Under the pieces are notes generated by a model. The model worked only from the letters and a program-made list of their open reading frames with translations. It was not told the origin of the DNA and searched no databases. Below, piece by piece: positions 45,135 through 57,255 of a DNA stretch of 64,000 nucleotides. How positions within the stretch are numbered: position 1 is the first letter of the stretch; every line of letters begins with the position of its first letter. The stretch is taken from the NCBI GenBank assembly GCA_031002005.1, contig CM061920.1, positions 111,404,095-111,468,094 on the forward strand, read 5' to 3'. The position numbers and the translations under genes are program-made. Origin of the DNA: Vandiemenella viatica (Eukaryota > Arthropoda > Insecta > Orthoptera > Morabidae).

Positions 45135-46512
45135 TTTTACTAGCTGTTACCCACGACTTCGTTCGTGTTTGTAAAGAATTTGTATTGACAGCTACCGACA
45201 TCTAACAACCATAGTGCACGACAGGAGATACGATTCTACTACCATACACAAACACCAATGCTCTATGTTATGTAGTTTTGGCAGAAAAGTGACATTTGCG
45301 GAGGCACATGTCTTTCGTCGAAATACGAAAATGTCCTTGACCGGCCACTTTCAACCACCATATCTCCCACACTACCACAGTTACTGAAATTCGGCCGATG
45401 TTGTGATCGAAAGGCGACTCTGTGTTACTACCACACACAAACGCCAGTGATCTGCGATAGATAGTTTTAGCTGAAAAGTGATACACCATGACACATGTGT
45501 CTTTGGCAGAAATATGAAATTGCCGCAGGTCGACCACTTTCAACCCCCATATCTCCCACACCCCCATAGCTACCGACATCTAACAACCATAGTGCATGAC
45601 AGGAGACACGATTCTACTACCACACACAAACACCAATGGTCTATGCTATGTAGTTGTGGCAGGAAAGAGAAGTATAAGAAGACACAAATTTTTGATCGAA
45701 ATATGAAAACACCATGCATTGGCCAACTTTAATCTGTGTTTGGTAGTGGTGGTTGAAAAGTGAAATATATGAGAACACACGTCTATTTTTATATATATAT
45801 AAGATTATGAAGCAGCAATCCTGGCAAATCCAGTGAGTTAAAAAATTCTGGTGGATAGTTGACGACATCATCTTGGTTAGTTGCGCAATCAACTGATTTG
45901 TATATCCTTAATTCACCGGAAATTTCATTTTGAATTTCGAAATTTATTTAATTAACGTCCGTGTTTTTGTCTCTGGAATGTAGTTCGGTCGTTCAACCAA
46001 AAAATTGACAGGAAATGTAATGCAGCCACTCAAAACGTTTACAGGGATTTTGTCATTACCAATGCCAATGAGTTGTTTTGAAACCATTTCTTCCGATTCA
46101 TCATTTTGCAATTCCAAAGATAATCATAAAGCGCCTTTGTTTTGTTTTGATTGACTGGCAGTAATATTATTTTCGTTGATGACACGCAAACCTTTTTTTT
46201 CCTTCGAACTTTATTTTGGGCAGGCATAGATTAATATCCATACAGTCTAATCAACTTGAAGGCATACCAGAGCTAATCCTAACACGCCTTTGTTTTGTTT
46301 TATTTTGATTGGCTGGTTTGTATGGGAAAAGAAAGGTGTTGATTTTACTATTTTCCTCGCAATTTTTACGTTTTTTCTCTCCATAAGAACCTTCCTTGTG
46401 GATTAACGAAAATATGAAGGAAAAAATAATTTGCCGAATTGGTCGAGCCGTTCTCGAGTTTTGCACTTAGCAACACATTTGGCGATTCATTTTTATTTAT
46501 ATAGAAGATTTT
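45135..46512. repeat. retroelement-like repeat region with ~190-bp tandem units
   Basis: It starts at GCTGTTACCCACGACTTCGT, a phrase typical of a widespread arthropod repeat. From about 45190 to 45740 three diverged units of about 190 bp follow, each with CTACTACCACACACAAA and CATATCTCCCACAC or equivalents. The block 46257-46512 ends in CCGAATTGGTCGAGCCGTTC and GATTCATTTTTATTTATATA. It is repeated at 46900-46999 plus 48753-48965. No coding capacity. Confidence 0.65.
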
Positions 46513-46899
46513 AAAAGTTAGAAAGTATTATTAATCGCAACCAATTCAATCACCATGAATTCTACCCGAACATAGTTTAAAACGAATGGAACCCATCACC
46601 ACAAGACTTACCAGAACATTGCATTCTTAAAATAATAGGATAAGTGTGGTTCGATCGTCAGACGATAATGCATATCGCTTCTCAACTGAAATACCAGTAA
46701 TCGATTTTGCTTTTTAGGTATTCTTAATATTGCATCCTTCTAAACTGATGCATTCTATTTTCATAGTCGAAACTTTCGTGGTAGGCGGCATGGGTATAAA
46801 TGTAAACACACTGAACAAATAAACAAACAAATGGTTTTCGAGAGAACGAAAATTTAAAAGTAACCAAGAAAATGCCACGCACGGAGGAAATAATGATAA

Positions 46900-48965
46900 C
46901 ACGTACGTCAGTGATATTATTTTCGCTGATCACACGCAGGCATAGATTAATATCCATAGAGCCTAATCAACTTGAAGTCATACCAAAGTTAATCCTAACC
47001 ATGGAGGAAGGAATAATATGGAGACGACGCAAGAGACCTTTACCACGCATGGGAGTGAAGCAGGCCGGCGGAGGAGTGGGGGGGGCATGGCCGGAGTGGT
47101 GGGGGCTTGACCGCTTCCCAACAAACTCGGGGAATATGTACAAACACCTCAAGGGGACTCTAGGATAAACGTGACGCCGCAATCTGGTGATGGATTATTA
47201 TGTAACTCGATGAGACAAATAAAAAATGAAGAATAAAATTTTTTGATATCCTGCTTAGTTTTCGAGATATTCTGTCTCAAATGTGAAATGGTTTTGGTTG
47301 AAATTCAGAAGTTAAAATTATTCAAAGTCAAATTTTATGATGAATTTTTATTTAAAAAGACGAGACAAATAAAAAATAAAGAGTAAAATTTTTCGATATT
47401 TCACCTAGTTCTCGAGATATACTGTCTCAAAAGTGAGGTGTCTTGAGTTGAAATGCAGAAGAAAAATTTCGCAAAAGTCAAATTTAATGATGGATTCTTA
47501 TGTAACACGACGAAAAAACTCGATAATAAGGAATAAATGTTTTCGATATCTTTCTTAGTTTGGGGGATATACAACATCCAAATTGAGGGGTTTAGGTTTG
47601 GATGCAGGCTGGACCAAAAATGAATTCTGTCAAAGCCACAATGATTACATGGTTGACATGCAGAATGGATATTTCAGTTTTATTACTACCACTTGTGGTT
47701 AGTCTGAAATGTGTCCTAGACCAGAAAAAAAGTAGGAGGACCCACTCTAGGGATGAGCAACCCAGACATTTTGTAGGCTGGTACCAGAAATAAAATGTTT
47801 ATTCAGTCACCTTAATGAACATTCTCTTGATCAAGATGTGTTGTCTAATTTCACAGCCCTACTTATTAGGACAATTGTAAAAAAATTATCTCTCAGATTT
47901 AGATACGGGGGGGGGGGGGGGAGAATGTTGTACAAAAAAAAGAGACTAAATTAGAAACACATTCCCCAAATTGATTTTGTTCAAAGGCCAATAACTTCTT
48001 TATTTATGAAGCCCATTTTTATTTCTGCATGAACCTGTTTCGACATAAATAGATGAGAAAGATTTCAAAATCGGTAAAAATAGGTATAGACGTATTTACA
48101 AACAGAAACAAGTCTTATATGAAGCTTTAAAAATAACCTAAGTCAATGGCCTGAAATAGCTATTTAAAAAATTAATAAAACTCACAGCTTCTCACATAAC
48201 AGTTAATTTCATCATCCATTGTCAGTATAATCAGCAACGTGACGAAAGAAATCGTAATAGTAAATTCACTGAATCGCGAAGTAAAACACGCCCCTTTAAA
48301 TCTCATTTTAAACACTCGTTAAAAAATAATGCTAGTCTATTATGTGCAAAATAGCAAGTTTGCTGATTTTCTACACTACACCAAGAAAAATTTGAGAACA
48401 AAGTCATCCCATTGAGAGCTATGACTAAATATTTATAGACGTGCTGCATAGTTTGCGGTGTCTACCGCTCACTTCAACAACGATAATTACAATTCAACTT
48501 ACTTATGAAATGATATTCCAGATTCTTTCCTGTCTGGCCTATTTGTGCAACCGTACGCAACACAAGCTGGCATTTTTAAACACTTATACACAATACTAAA
48601 TGAAATAATCACTGCATCTACCACAATGTGAACACCTTAATTGTTGGGAAGCGCCATATGGTCGCTGCCGGTGCTGCCACCATGCGGGAGAGTTTAGTGC
48701 TTGCTTCACCGATTTAACGTCACTTCTCCTCCATGTAATTCCTTCCTCCATGATCCTAACGCGCCTTTGTTTTGTTTTGATTGAGGGAAAAGAAAAGTGT
48801 TGTTTTTACTATTTTCCTTCCAGTTTTTGCGTTTTTTCTCTCCATAAGAACCTTCCTTGTGCCTTAACGAAAATATAAAAAGAAGAATTAACCGAATTGG
48901 TCCAGGCGTTGTTGAGTTATGCGCTTACCAACACATTTTGCGATTCATTTTTATATTATAGATAA
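46900..48965. repeat. second copy of the 46257-type repeat, split by a transposon
   Basis: 46900-46999 (GCATAGATTAATATCCATAG to TAATCCTAAC) continues at 48753-48965 (CGCGCCTTTGTTTTG to GCGATTCATTTTTATATT), matching 46230-46512 end to end. The inserted element is 47000-48752. Confidence 0.8.
47000..48752. mobile_element. 1.75-kb inverted-repeat transposon with 8-bp TSD (hAT-like)
   Basis: TSD ATCCTAAC at 46992-46999 and 48753-48760. Terminal inverted repeats of about 24 bp: CATGGAGGAAGGAAT at the left and ATTCCTTCCTCCATG at the right. The interior has three diverged units of about 150 bp (47189, 47338, 47488; GATGGATT..TTATGTAAC, then CGAGATAT..TGTCTCAAA). It also has a G15 run at about 47908. 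No transposase is recognised, so it is non-autonomous. Eight-base TSD suggests hAT, but the termini are not diagnostic. Confidence 0.85.
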
Positions 48966-50274
48966 AACAGTAAAAAGTGAATGAATATGAAGACCTAAAA
49001 GAAATAGAGAAAGTGAAATGATGTACAGTGTAACTTTTAAGTCTTGTGCTTGAGACTTCTAATAAAGAGAATGTATTTCTCAACTTAAAAAATATTTTTA
49101 GAACTAAGTTTTTTGGGTGCGAAACATGCTGAGTAAGAGTCTTCGGGTTACACCTTTAGCTCAGAACGTCAACACTAGCGCAAGGTGCCAAGTAATTTAA
49201 TGAAGAAGGGTCTTAATCGAGTTGGGATCTTCAACAAACTTCTTGGAAGAGTAATTTGTCTTACAAACCACGAGCATGCCGATGCCATATCCACAAACGT
49301 TCACCAAGCGGAAAAACTCTCTTCACGCATCATCAGTAGGCTCTACTATAGATTAACTTAAAGTATTCCATTTTTTATTTAGAGTATTCATGAAACTGAG
49401 AATGAAATATAAACTCTCCCTGAAGGTGATGCCCCTTACTGCTCCGCCGCTACCCTTGCGTTAACCGGCGATGATCCAACGCGATGAGGCAGCGCAACAT
49501 ACAGATGGCATAATAAATTGCAACCGCAATGAAAATTAGGAAACTGGTTGGATTGTTAAAAGTGAATCACGTATGTTTCTTTGCCTGTTTAGCGAACATT
49601 TTTAGAAGTAACAACTTTCTTACAGGAGACACAAGCGGTGTCAGAATAAGGGAAGGTAGTCAATCAAAGGCATCTTTCCAATTAACTTGGTTCATTCTTC
49701 AATAATAATAATAAAAAACTTCGTCGTTCGTTATTGTACCTGAGAAACTGAAGAATTAAAATAAAACACAGTAGCAAAATGTTTCTCACCAAGAAGGGAA
49801 AGGTAAAGAGTAACATTTCGACGTTTTCAGCTGGATTTCAGTTAACCCGTGAGACTTCGTCTCCTGGTACGATCGTACTCTTCGGTGTAATATTTGCTAC
49901 CTGCTGTCTGCAAGTATTCCTGAAGAGAGTCGAAACCGTATTTACATCTAATCTGGCCTAAATGTTTCATGTTAACCTGGCAATTCCACTGAGAGTTTCT
50001 AGTTTTCCGAATTATAACGTCATTATCTTGGTTCGTTCTTCCTTACTACCGCATCTTCCCTTCATTGGTTTCTTCCTGAGAGACGAGAAAGAGGCGGGGG
50101 AGGGAGGTAGAAACGAGAATGGTGCCTAAAACCTTTATAAAATTCAGAATTTTAAACGTCTCGAAGGGAGAAACAATGTTTAGTGTTTGACTATTCACTC
50201 TGGTGAGTTCTGTTCTAAAATACTGTCATTGTAAAACACTTCATACAACGTATAAGCTCCCAGAGATCGATTCA
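48966..50274. other. no identifiable gene; possible eroded repeat 49790-49960
   Basis: 49800-49960 contains ACATTTCGACGTTTTCAGCT and GCTACCTGCTGTCTGCAAGT, reminiscent of the dispersed repeat at 3225-3365. Otherwise nothing. Confidence 0.35.
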
Positions 50275-50500
50275 GAAGGATTAACTGGTGAGCGATAAAG
50301 CTTGATCGTGGATTCGTGAGGATGCAGGATGAAATCCCCGTCAGGCCAACCAGATTACAGTTTCACATAGTTTCCCAGGACCACTCCAGGCGAAAGCTGG
50401 CATGGTTTCTTCAAAATACTATGCTCGATTTTTTCCCGCTCCTTGCCTCCACCATTTTTCGTCTCTAATGACCGAGTTATGATGTCTAAAGAGAAAGTAT
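50275..50500 (+). repeat. SINE family 1, diverged
   Basis: GGTGAGCGATAAAGCTTGAT head, GATGAAATCCCCGTCAGGCC, GACCACTCCAGGCGAAAGCT and CGTCTCTAATGACCGAGTT blocks. Confidence 0.7.
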
Positions 50501-51875
50501 ATTCCTTCTTTTGTCCTTTTCTTTAGATGTTTCGATTTGTATTCTATTATTCACTGTTTAGGATAAAACAAAATTTCTTTTTTTCAGAATATAGTTCACG
50601 GAATTATATGAATTATCTTTACATAAGGCAATGTGGCAAATACGTTTCTTTAATGGCGTAGGACCTAATGCCCCGATAGCAATTTCCCTAGATAACTACT
50701 TCTGTGATACACGAATTTTCAGCTATCGGTATTTGAAGTAAATTGTCCAGTACCTTGCTTGATAATGTATTCCTATCCGTTACTGTCTCTCCTGCTAATG
50801 AAAATTCCCTTGAACCCGAAACCAAGAGGTCATTGTGATCTCTTGCACATGCTACTCCTAATTTTTCTCATAATATACACGCAAAAATTATCGCGAAAGT
50901 TTGTTTAATTTGTACTCAGCAATTTCTTCATACGTTATCATCCAGGAATTCTTAACCCAAATCTTTATTATAAGCCGTAATACCTGGCTGGCCTCTTTTT
51001 CGTCCTCTCGAACTACTGTATTCCCATAACATGGGTTCCATCATCCAACCATACTGAATCAACGGTCTAGTCAAGGTTTCCTATCCCAGTTCACTCTCTC
51101 TAACACATGCATGACTTTGAAACCTCTCCATACTATCTCCCAACATTCATTTTTCTATCTATGAATGTAATAAGCTGATTCTTAGCATTTGTCTTCTTTC
51201 GGTGTTGACCCAGCGACTGTCAACAGACTCGTCTGTAGCTATTCTCGGTGCTGTCTCGTTTTAACCCTGTGAATTCTCATTGCAATCAACCCGAATTTTT
51301 AAGGTAAGCTAAAAGTAGATTCAGATTAACGGCAGTTAGCTTTCCCGTGGCATTCCTGTTCATACTTCAAACCTTTTAAGACCGCTACTTCCCTTATTCT
51401 GTGCTTCGCTTGTCACAGAGGGTCGGGTTGGGTTTCTTTCTACTCATTCTGTACAGCAACCAGTTTACTCGATTTACTATTAATATTTACTAAGTTTTTC
51501 CCAGTTCCATTTCTGCAACTAAAAATATTCTATATTACAATTAATTTTGTTTCTTTCAATAGCTTCAACAGGAATTTAGTGACCATACTCAAAATGTTTA
51601 CATCCAAATTACTGTGGTGAAGTAGTCAGTCTGTTATCAGATACTGCACTTCCTGCGAAATTTGCATTACGGGTTCTAGTAGTTTTGTTGCTTATTAAGT
51701 TGTTCAATAATGGACTATCGTCGCCGTTTATAATCAGCTCTCTTTCTCTACGCAACAGCCATTTACCGTGCCCCTAGACGCGGATTGTAACGGAGGTCAT
51801 CTTTGCGGAAGCGGATACGGAGGGGGAAAATGAATTCATAATTATTTAGATTTTAATATTTTATCAAAAATAAAC
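50501..51875. other. no identifiable gene
   Basis: AT-rich, pyrimidine-leaning sequence with no frame of note on either strand. Confidence 0.55.
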
Positions 51876-51879
51876 TTAA

Positions 51880-53097
51880 GGGGAGACGGTGGCGAAATCA
51901 TGAAAGAAAATCAAATTTTTTTTTATTTGTTCATTTTAAAGGAAATATTGTTAGGATTATTATCACAAATTTTTTCTTTGAAATTCCAACTACAAATGGT
52001 ATAAAATATTAAAACTGTAAACAGTATAAAGTGCCACGCCCATTTTTTAAGGTATCCAGCGGAGAAACAATTGTCTTGCTTACTTTTTTCTTTGTAACGT
52101 GGATATATAGCTTTGATTTATTTTATACTGAACAGCAGTTATGATCCAAGCAGTGTTGTATAAAAGGTTGTGAAGTTTCGTAAACATTTTTGTGCTCTAT
52201 AGTATAATTTGTGTGTAATTGGATTTATTGAGTGATTCCTTGTGCCAATATTGGGTATATTGATATGGTTTTACAATGTCTAGGCCAGTTAAAGTATTTA
52301 AAAAATACAATAAGTCTCATATTTCCAATATAAGGAGAAAAATTGATGTTGAGGTTAGGTCTGGGCCTGTAGATGTAAACATAAGCTTGTCTTAAAGTGC
52401 ATCCAAAGTAAAACTTTGGAAAGATATTTTGTCAGAAGAAGCAAACGTCACAGAAACACAGGTTTTTAGAATTTTGTATCTGTAATTTGTAGTAGAAGCC
52501 CTTAGGATAGCTGGCAAATGCTCTGTTTGTGAAGGAAAAGTCAGTTTGGTGGTCGATGGAAAAAATGTTCATGTAAAATTTAAATTGATTTTTCTGCAAC
52601 TTTAAATTTTTCTTCGCTCAGGAACACATATATCAGAAACTACTGGAAGGATTTCTACGAAATTTGGCACACCCATTCTTCCAAGTGGAATAAACATTTA
52701 AGTGGAACAAAGTTTTAATCAATCCATTTTAACAAGTTTTATGGTTAATAATATGTGGAAAATTTTGCTGTAAAATAACCCTCAAATGCAAAATATCACA
52801 GAAAATAATTGAAATAATTTATCAAAAAGATACTGCACTTAATTGTATATTTATTAGTGTAGATTAATCTGCTATACAGAAAGTTTAATAATTTTGAATG
52901 GAAATAATAAAAAAGTGTACCTCAAAAAATAATGTAATAAAAAATTCAAAATATTCTGATAGCATTAATATTTTATTAAAAATTCTGAAAAAAATTATTT
53001 AAAGCTTATGGGAACCCTATGCAGAAGTGTGCAAAATTTCAGTGAGATTGAACTCGAAATAAGAGAGATTTAGATTTACCAATAAATAAGTGTCCCC
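51880..53097. mobile_element. 1.2-kb TTAA-flanked transposon
   Basis: TTAA at 51876-51879 and 53098-53101, with inverted ends GGGGAGAC and GGGGACAC. At 52275-52600 the plus strand keeps scraps of an N-terminal transposase-like region (MSRPVKVFKKYNKSHISN, then a stop, SASKVKLWKDILSEE, and a stop before CSVCEGK). TTAA targeting fits piggyBac or Kolobok; the SAS.KL motif and a following CxxC are closer to the Kolobok/Mutator-like N-terminal domain common in arthropods. The rest is AT-rich non-coding sequence. Confidence 0.75.
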
Positions 53098-53104
53098 TTA
53101 AGAT

Positions 53105-53575
53105 CAAATCACAAATTCTACATTTTGAATAAGCAAAGCCTGTTTCCATATACATAATACTATCATATTGATTTAATTTTGCCTCATTTTTTAACAACAA
53201 AAAACGTGGGATGGTTTCACAAGTGAATTAAATTATTTACATAATTGCGCACGTGTCAACAATGTTTGTCATATGAACTTTGCGGAGTTGGCGGCTCGAC
53301 TAATTCGAGCACAAGGCCACGCCACAGTACTTCTCCGTGCCCACCATCCGCCTTTCCAAAGTTCTAGCCGCCTACAGTCCAATTTGTAGGACTTACCGTG
53401 ATCCAATTTTCGAAGATAGGTTTCTTCTTGAGCCGCGAGAATGGTTGTAGGACTACATGTAGGATATGTTGTTGGACACCCAGACAACCAACAAGGGTCC
53501 TGCCGTCCAACAAGCTATGGCGTTGGATCATGAATTGAGGAAATATCCTGCGAGTGTGCCGCAAGAAAGTACGAG
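53105..53575. other. no identifiable gene
   Basis: The minus-strand frame at 53269-53487 has no recognised product; part of the plus-strand frame runs into the following SINE. Confidence 0.45.
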
Positions 53576-53579
53576 TGGA

Positions 53580-53782
53580 AACGGGAGGACGGCGGTTCGA
53601 ATCCCCGTCCGGGCATCCAGATTTGGGTTTTCCATGGTTTCCCCAAATCACTCCAGGTGAATGCCGGGATGCTTCCTTCAAAAGGCCATATCCGAATTCC
53701 TTCCCATTCCTTGCCCCCCATCCTTTCCCGTCTCTAAAGACCTAGTTGTTATAGAAGACGTTAAGCAGTTAAAAAAAAAAAA
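53580..53782 (+). repeat. SINE family 1 copy
   Basis: B box GGTTCGAATCC at about 53595, GGGCATCCAGATTTGGGTTT, CCCCAAATCACTCCAGGTGA, 3' TTAAGCAGTT and A12 tail. Confidence 0.9.
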
Positions 53783-53784
53783 GA

Positions 53785-54715
53785 GTGGAAAGGACTGCTT
53801 GGAACACCTTGCTGACCCCTTCTAGTAGTGCGAATGGGTGAGCGGCGCATCCTACGGTAGTTTTACACGGGTGTCCAATAGGTTTGACCGTGAATAGATC
53901 GCTTTACTTTACACGCAGGTTCAAGCTTGTAAATTTGTCGCTTAAATAATAATACCGTTCAGTTCATTGTTACTTTTATTGCAAGATCGTAAGAGAAAAA
54001 CAACAGCGTTGTTGTTAGCTAAGCGACGATTGGCTGAATCTCGTATAAAGAGAAAAGAATAATATATATTGCAATGTGAAAAAAAGCTCCTTCATACATC
54101 TGCATTAAAAATTGCAGATACGGATACAAAAGCGAAGGTAGGATTCCACTCGGAAATTCCATACTTGCGAATATGGATGCGGAGCTCCATTACATCCCTA
54201 CTCTAGACTAGCATACCACTATTTAAATAATTTTTTAAGCAGTTCCATTTCAAAGAAGTGTTGCAAATGGCTTCTGTGGTGGTTTAGTAATCGTATGGAA
54301 GGAAGGTTCTATCTTGCTAGTTTTTATCTATCTACTATGGTAAATCTGAGCCAAAGACTGGCAGGATATTTAACCTACAATATATTTTTCTTTTGCTAGG
54401 AAAAAAAAAACCTTCATCTGAATTGTACCAATGGTTCTAGAGTTATAAGCGTACTGGCAGCCGTAGTTTAAAAAGCAGGTTACCTACTACAGATAGACAT
54501 ATGATGTGTTCATTATACTGTCCTACGTTGCACTGCTATATTTCTAAGGGTTTATGCATAGTATATTGTCAGTTTTTATCAACTTACTTAAGTAAAATCG
54601 AAACTATGAGATACTTCATTTCGTACTGGGTAGTAAAAGGCGTAGTAAAACCCAACCCGGTAGTAAAACCACGAATCAAGTAGAAACAGCATGTATATTG
54701 GATCTCTGCGGCATG
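53785..54715. other. no identifiable gene
   Basis: AT-rich; a small GTAGTAAAA repeat at 54628-54670 is the only local structure. Confidence 0.5.
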
Positions 54716-54965
54716 AGACAGGTGAGGCTGCGTTTTGACGGTAGGCGGGTGCGGCGGGAGGGATGCGCCTAGGCAGCCGTTATAGATCGCTCGCTCGCCC
54801 GATGAAAGTGAAAACGAGAGCTAGAGAGCGGCGCTCTCAGAATATGTCGGCGGGGGGACGCCTGCTGACGAAATCGATACAATACGGCAGGGGCGGGGCT
54901 AGGACGCCACCTGCTCGCTCTCCTAACAATACCGCACACTCATACGCACTGTGTCGTCTGCACTA
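54716..54965. other. CpG-rich island
   Basis: About 250 bp with dense CpG and GC (GGTAGGCGGGTGCGGCGGGA, GGGGCGGGGCTAGGACGCCA). Contains a GGGGCGGGG Sp1-type box at about 54891. The 67-codon frame at 54763-54966 is not convincing. May be a promoter island whose gene lies outside recognised sequence. Confidence 0.4.
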
Positions 54966-55264
54966 GAGGCCCTTTCAAAATAGTGTACACATCGCAAAAA
55001 CGTAGTAGCTAGGCGAGTATCTGCACAGCAGATTTAACACGACCTAGACAAATTTGATGGGTCAATACAGAAAGAGAAATTGACGGCGCAACATTCAAAA
55101 CAGTTAACGAAATCGGTACAAAGAAGCTTTTTCGGTCGTCAGTGCTTGGGTCGCTGCGTGCAACGCAAAATATGCGAGTATGCGGAAGAGTAGGTGAAAG
55201 CTGAGAAGGATAGAAATTGTATTCCGGATTGAAGCTTAAGAGCTTATATATAAATATATATTTT

Positions 55265-55450
55265 ACAATAGTATTTACGGGCAACCAGATTTGGGTTTTC
55301 AATGATTTCCCCAAATCACTCCAGGCGAATGCCGGGATGCTTCCTTCAAAAGGCCATGGCTGAATTCCTTCCCGTTCCTTGTCCCCAGCCCCATCCCGCC
55401 TCTAATGACCTCGGCGTCAACGAGGTGTAAAGCCATAAATAATTTAAAAA
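55265..55450 (+). repeat. SINE family 1, 5'-truncated
   Basis: CAACCAGATTTGGGTTTTC, CCCCAAATCACTCCAGGCGA, 3' AGGTGTAAAGCCATAAATAA. The head is missing. Confidence 0.85.
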
Positions 55451-55539
55451 ATAATAGTATTAAACCTGCGTAATCGTTCAGACGGATCATACTCGTGCTG
55501 ATCTTAACACGGGTGAAACGCAAACTAACACACCGTATG

Positions 55540-55752
55540 TGGTGGGTGGTGGTAACGCTCTGGCCTCGCATTAGTGAGGACGTCGGTTCGAATCCCTATA
55601 CGGCCATCCAGATTCCCCAAATCAAGCGAATACCGGAATGGTTTCTTCAAAAGACCATGACCAAATTCCTTCCCATTCCTCGTCTTCAGTCCTTTTCCGC
55701 CTCTAGTGACATCGACGTCGACGAACCAGAAAGAATAATAATAATAATAAAC
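55540..55752 (+). repeat. SINE family 1 with intact Pol III boxes
   Basis: A-box region GGTGGTAACGCTCTGG and B box GGTTCGAATCC at 55585-55595, then a body missing part of the GGTTTTCC block, and an (AAT)n tail at 55734-55750. Confidence 0.9.
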
Positions 55753-55899
55753 TAGACGTACATAACGGTTAATTCAGAACGCTTATGACTATTTATTTGA
55801 CATTTAGGCCTGCACCCGTAATTTTCATTTTTTAGAATAACGTCAACATACAATTAAAGATATAGCCTGTACAAAAGTTATTTACAATTAGTTTAAGTG

Positions 55900-56870
55900 T
55901 TTACTCCAATATTTCTCGTGTGTTGGTAGAAAATCTTATAAACAACATTGTTGTCCTATGGTAGGAGGAAGGTAGCGCAACTGGGCAGCGGAAGTCGTTT
56001 TCGTGAAAGCATCTACGACGTGATCGATCTCCATCTTTTTCAATCGGCAGCCAAACAGTAGATGTTTAATATCTTCAGTTGTCCCACAAGGACAGTTAGG
56101 GGTATCTGCAGCATGTATTCTATGAAGGTATTGCTTGCAGCAACCATGCTTGAATTTAGTCTAGCAATACAGGTGCTGAGTGTGGGAGGACATTTATGAA
56201 CCTCATACCACGGATGGGAAGAAATCGCCAGGTGTATACGCCCTTAGCGTTGGCCTGTACTTGAGAGTGATCTCTTCCATGCCGTGTTCCACTTGACCTT
56301 CATGTTACTTTTAACTTGACCAATTAAGTCTGGCACGGGAATTGTGTTAATGTGTGCTCCAGCACAGCTGTCAGTTTGCTTAGCACATCGATTCACCATT
56401 TCATTTCCTGTGATATTATAGTGTGCAGTTTAAATTCCAGTGTCTTGTGTGAACGTTTAAATTCTTGAGCCACGCCCACGATGTCATGGGTCATTATGCC
56501 AATTCTTATATTGATTTTCTAAGAAGGAACAGTGCAGACCTTGAGTCGGATAAAAACACAAAGTTTTTTAGCAGGAAAGATTTTGGCACATTTAAATGGT
56601 TCCAAAATACCGGTCAACTCTGCGGTCATAATCGAGGACTCTGCTGGTAGTGTGAGTATTAAGACGAAATGCTTGGCAGAAAACATAATAATGCCAGTAA
56701 ATGGAAGTAGCTCCCTGCATGTAAGAGAACAGTTTCCAAACCAACAGTGACTGCCGCAACACTTAATGTGATGTACCACGGAGGCGCGGACAACTTTGTG
56801 GAGGCTACTTGACAGGGATAAGTCATCAGATTCCCTCGGAAGATTTGTCCACTTAGTTAGCACTGCATAT
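55900..56870 (-). pseudogene. LINE RNase H and C-terminal zinc-knuckle relic
   Basis: On the minus strand from about 56860: SSIMTAELTGILEPFKCAKI followed by PAKKLCVF, the E-containing beta strand and helix of the RNase H domain carried by I/R1-type LINEs. Then comes a tail (FKLHTITGNEMVNRCAKQTD) with the second acidic block, and HRIHAADTPNCPCGTTEDIK with HLLFGC, the usual CxC...H...C C-terminal motif. Frameshifts and stops separate the parts. The reverse transcriptase part is absent. Confidence 0.75.
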
Positions 56871-57149
56871 TTACTGTTTACTGCTTTCTCCTCGTAGTAC
56901 TGAATATCAGCAGAAAATTAATGTCCGATATTCCAGTGGCATTTCATTAGTTCACTAGTTTTTGTGTGTTTTTGTGAAACTTTAACGTGATGACATATGT
57001 AGATTACCCGAATTACCACGAAACGTGGCATTTATCTGCCCAGTTGGCTTTCGATCTCCTTCCTATTGTTTTCCACGTGGCCCTCTTACACCATACAGCC
57101 GCGACAACTGTTTACCAACTGGCTTAAAATGAACGTTATGGGAACCGCC
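56871..57149. other. no identifiable gene
   Basis: AT-rich flank of the LINE relic; nothing supported. Confidence 0.5.
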
Positions 57150-57255
57150 ACTGCACGCGCCTAGCTGATTACGGTAAACCGACAAAAAACCGAAATCGGG
57201 ATGACTGATGGGTCAGGTGCCCGGTTTGAACCTCGGCTCTTTTGCATATCCCCAG
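57150..57255 (-). repeat. SINE family 3-like fragment
   Basis: On the minus strand: B box GGTTCAAACC, then CCCGATTTCGGTTTTTTG and GGTTTACCGTAATCAGCTAG, matching the body at 17815-17860. Confidence 0.5.

Noticed and set aside
45190..45740. CRISPR-like array
   Set aside because: Units of about 190 bp are diverged and lack short identical repeats with unique spacers; the genome is eukaryotic.
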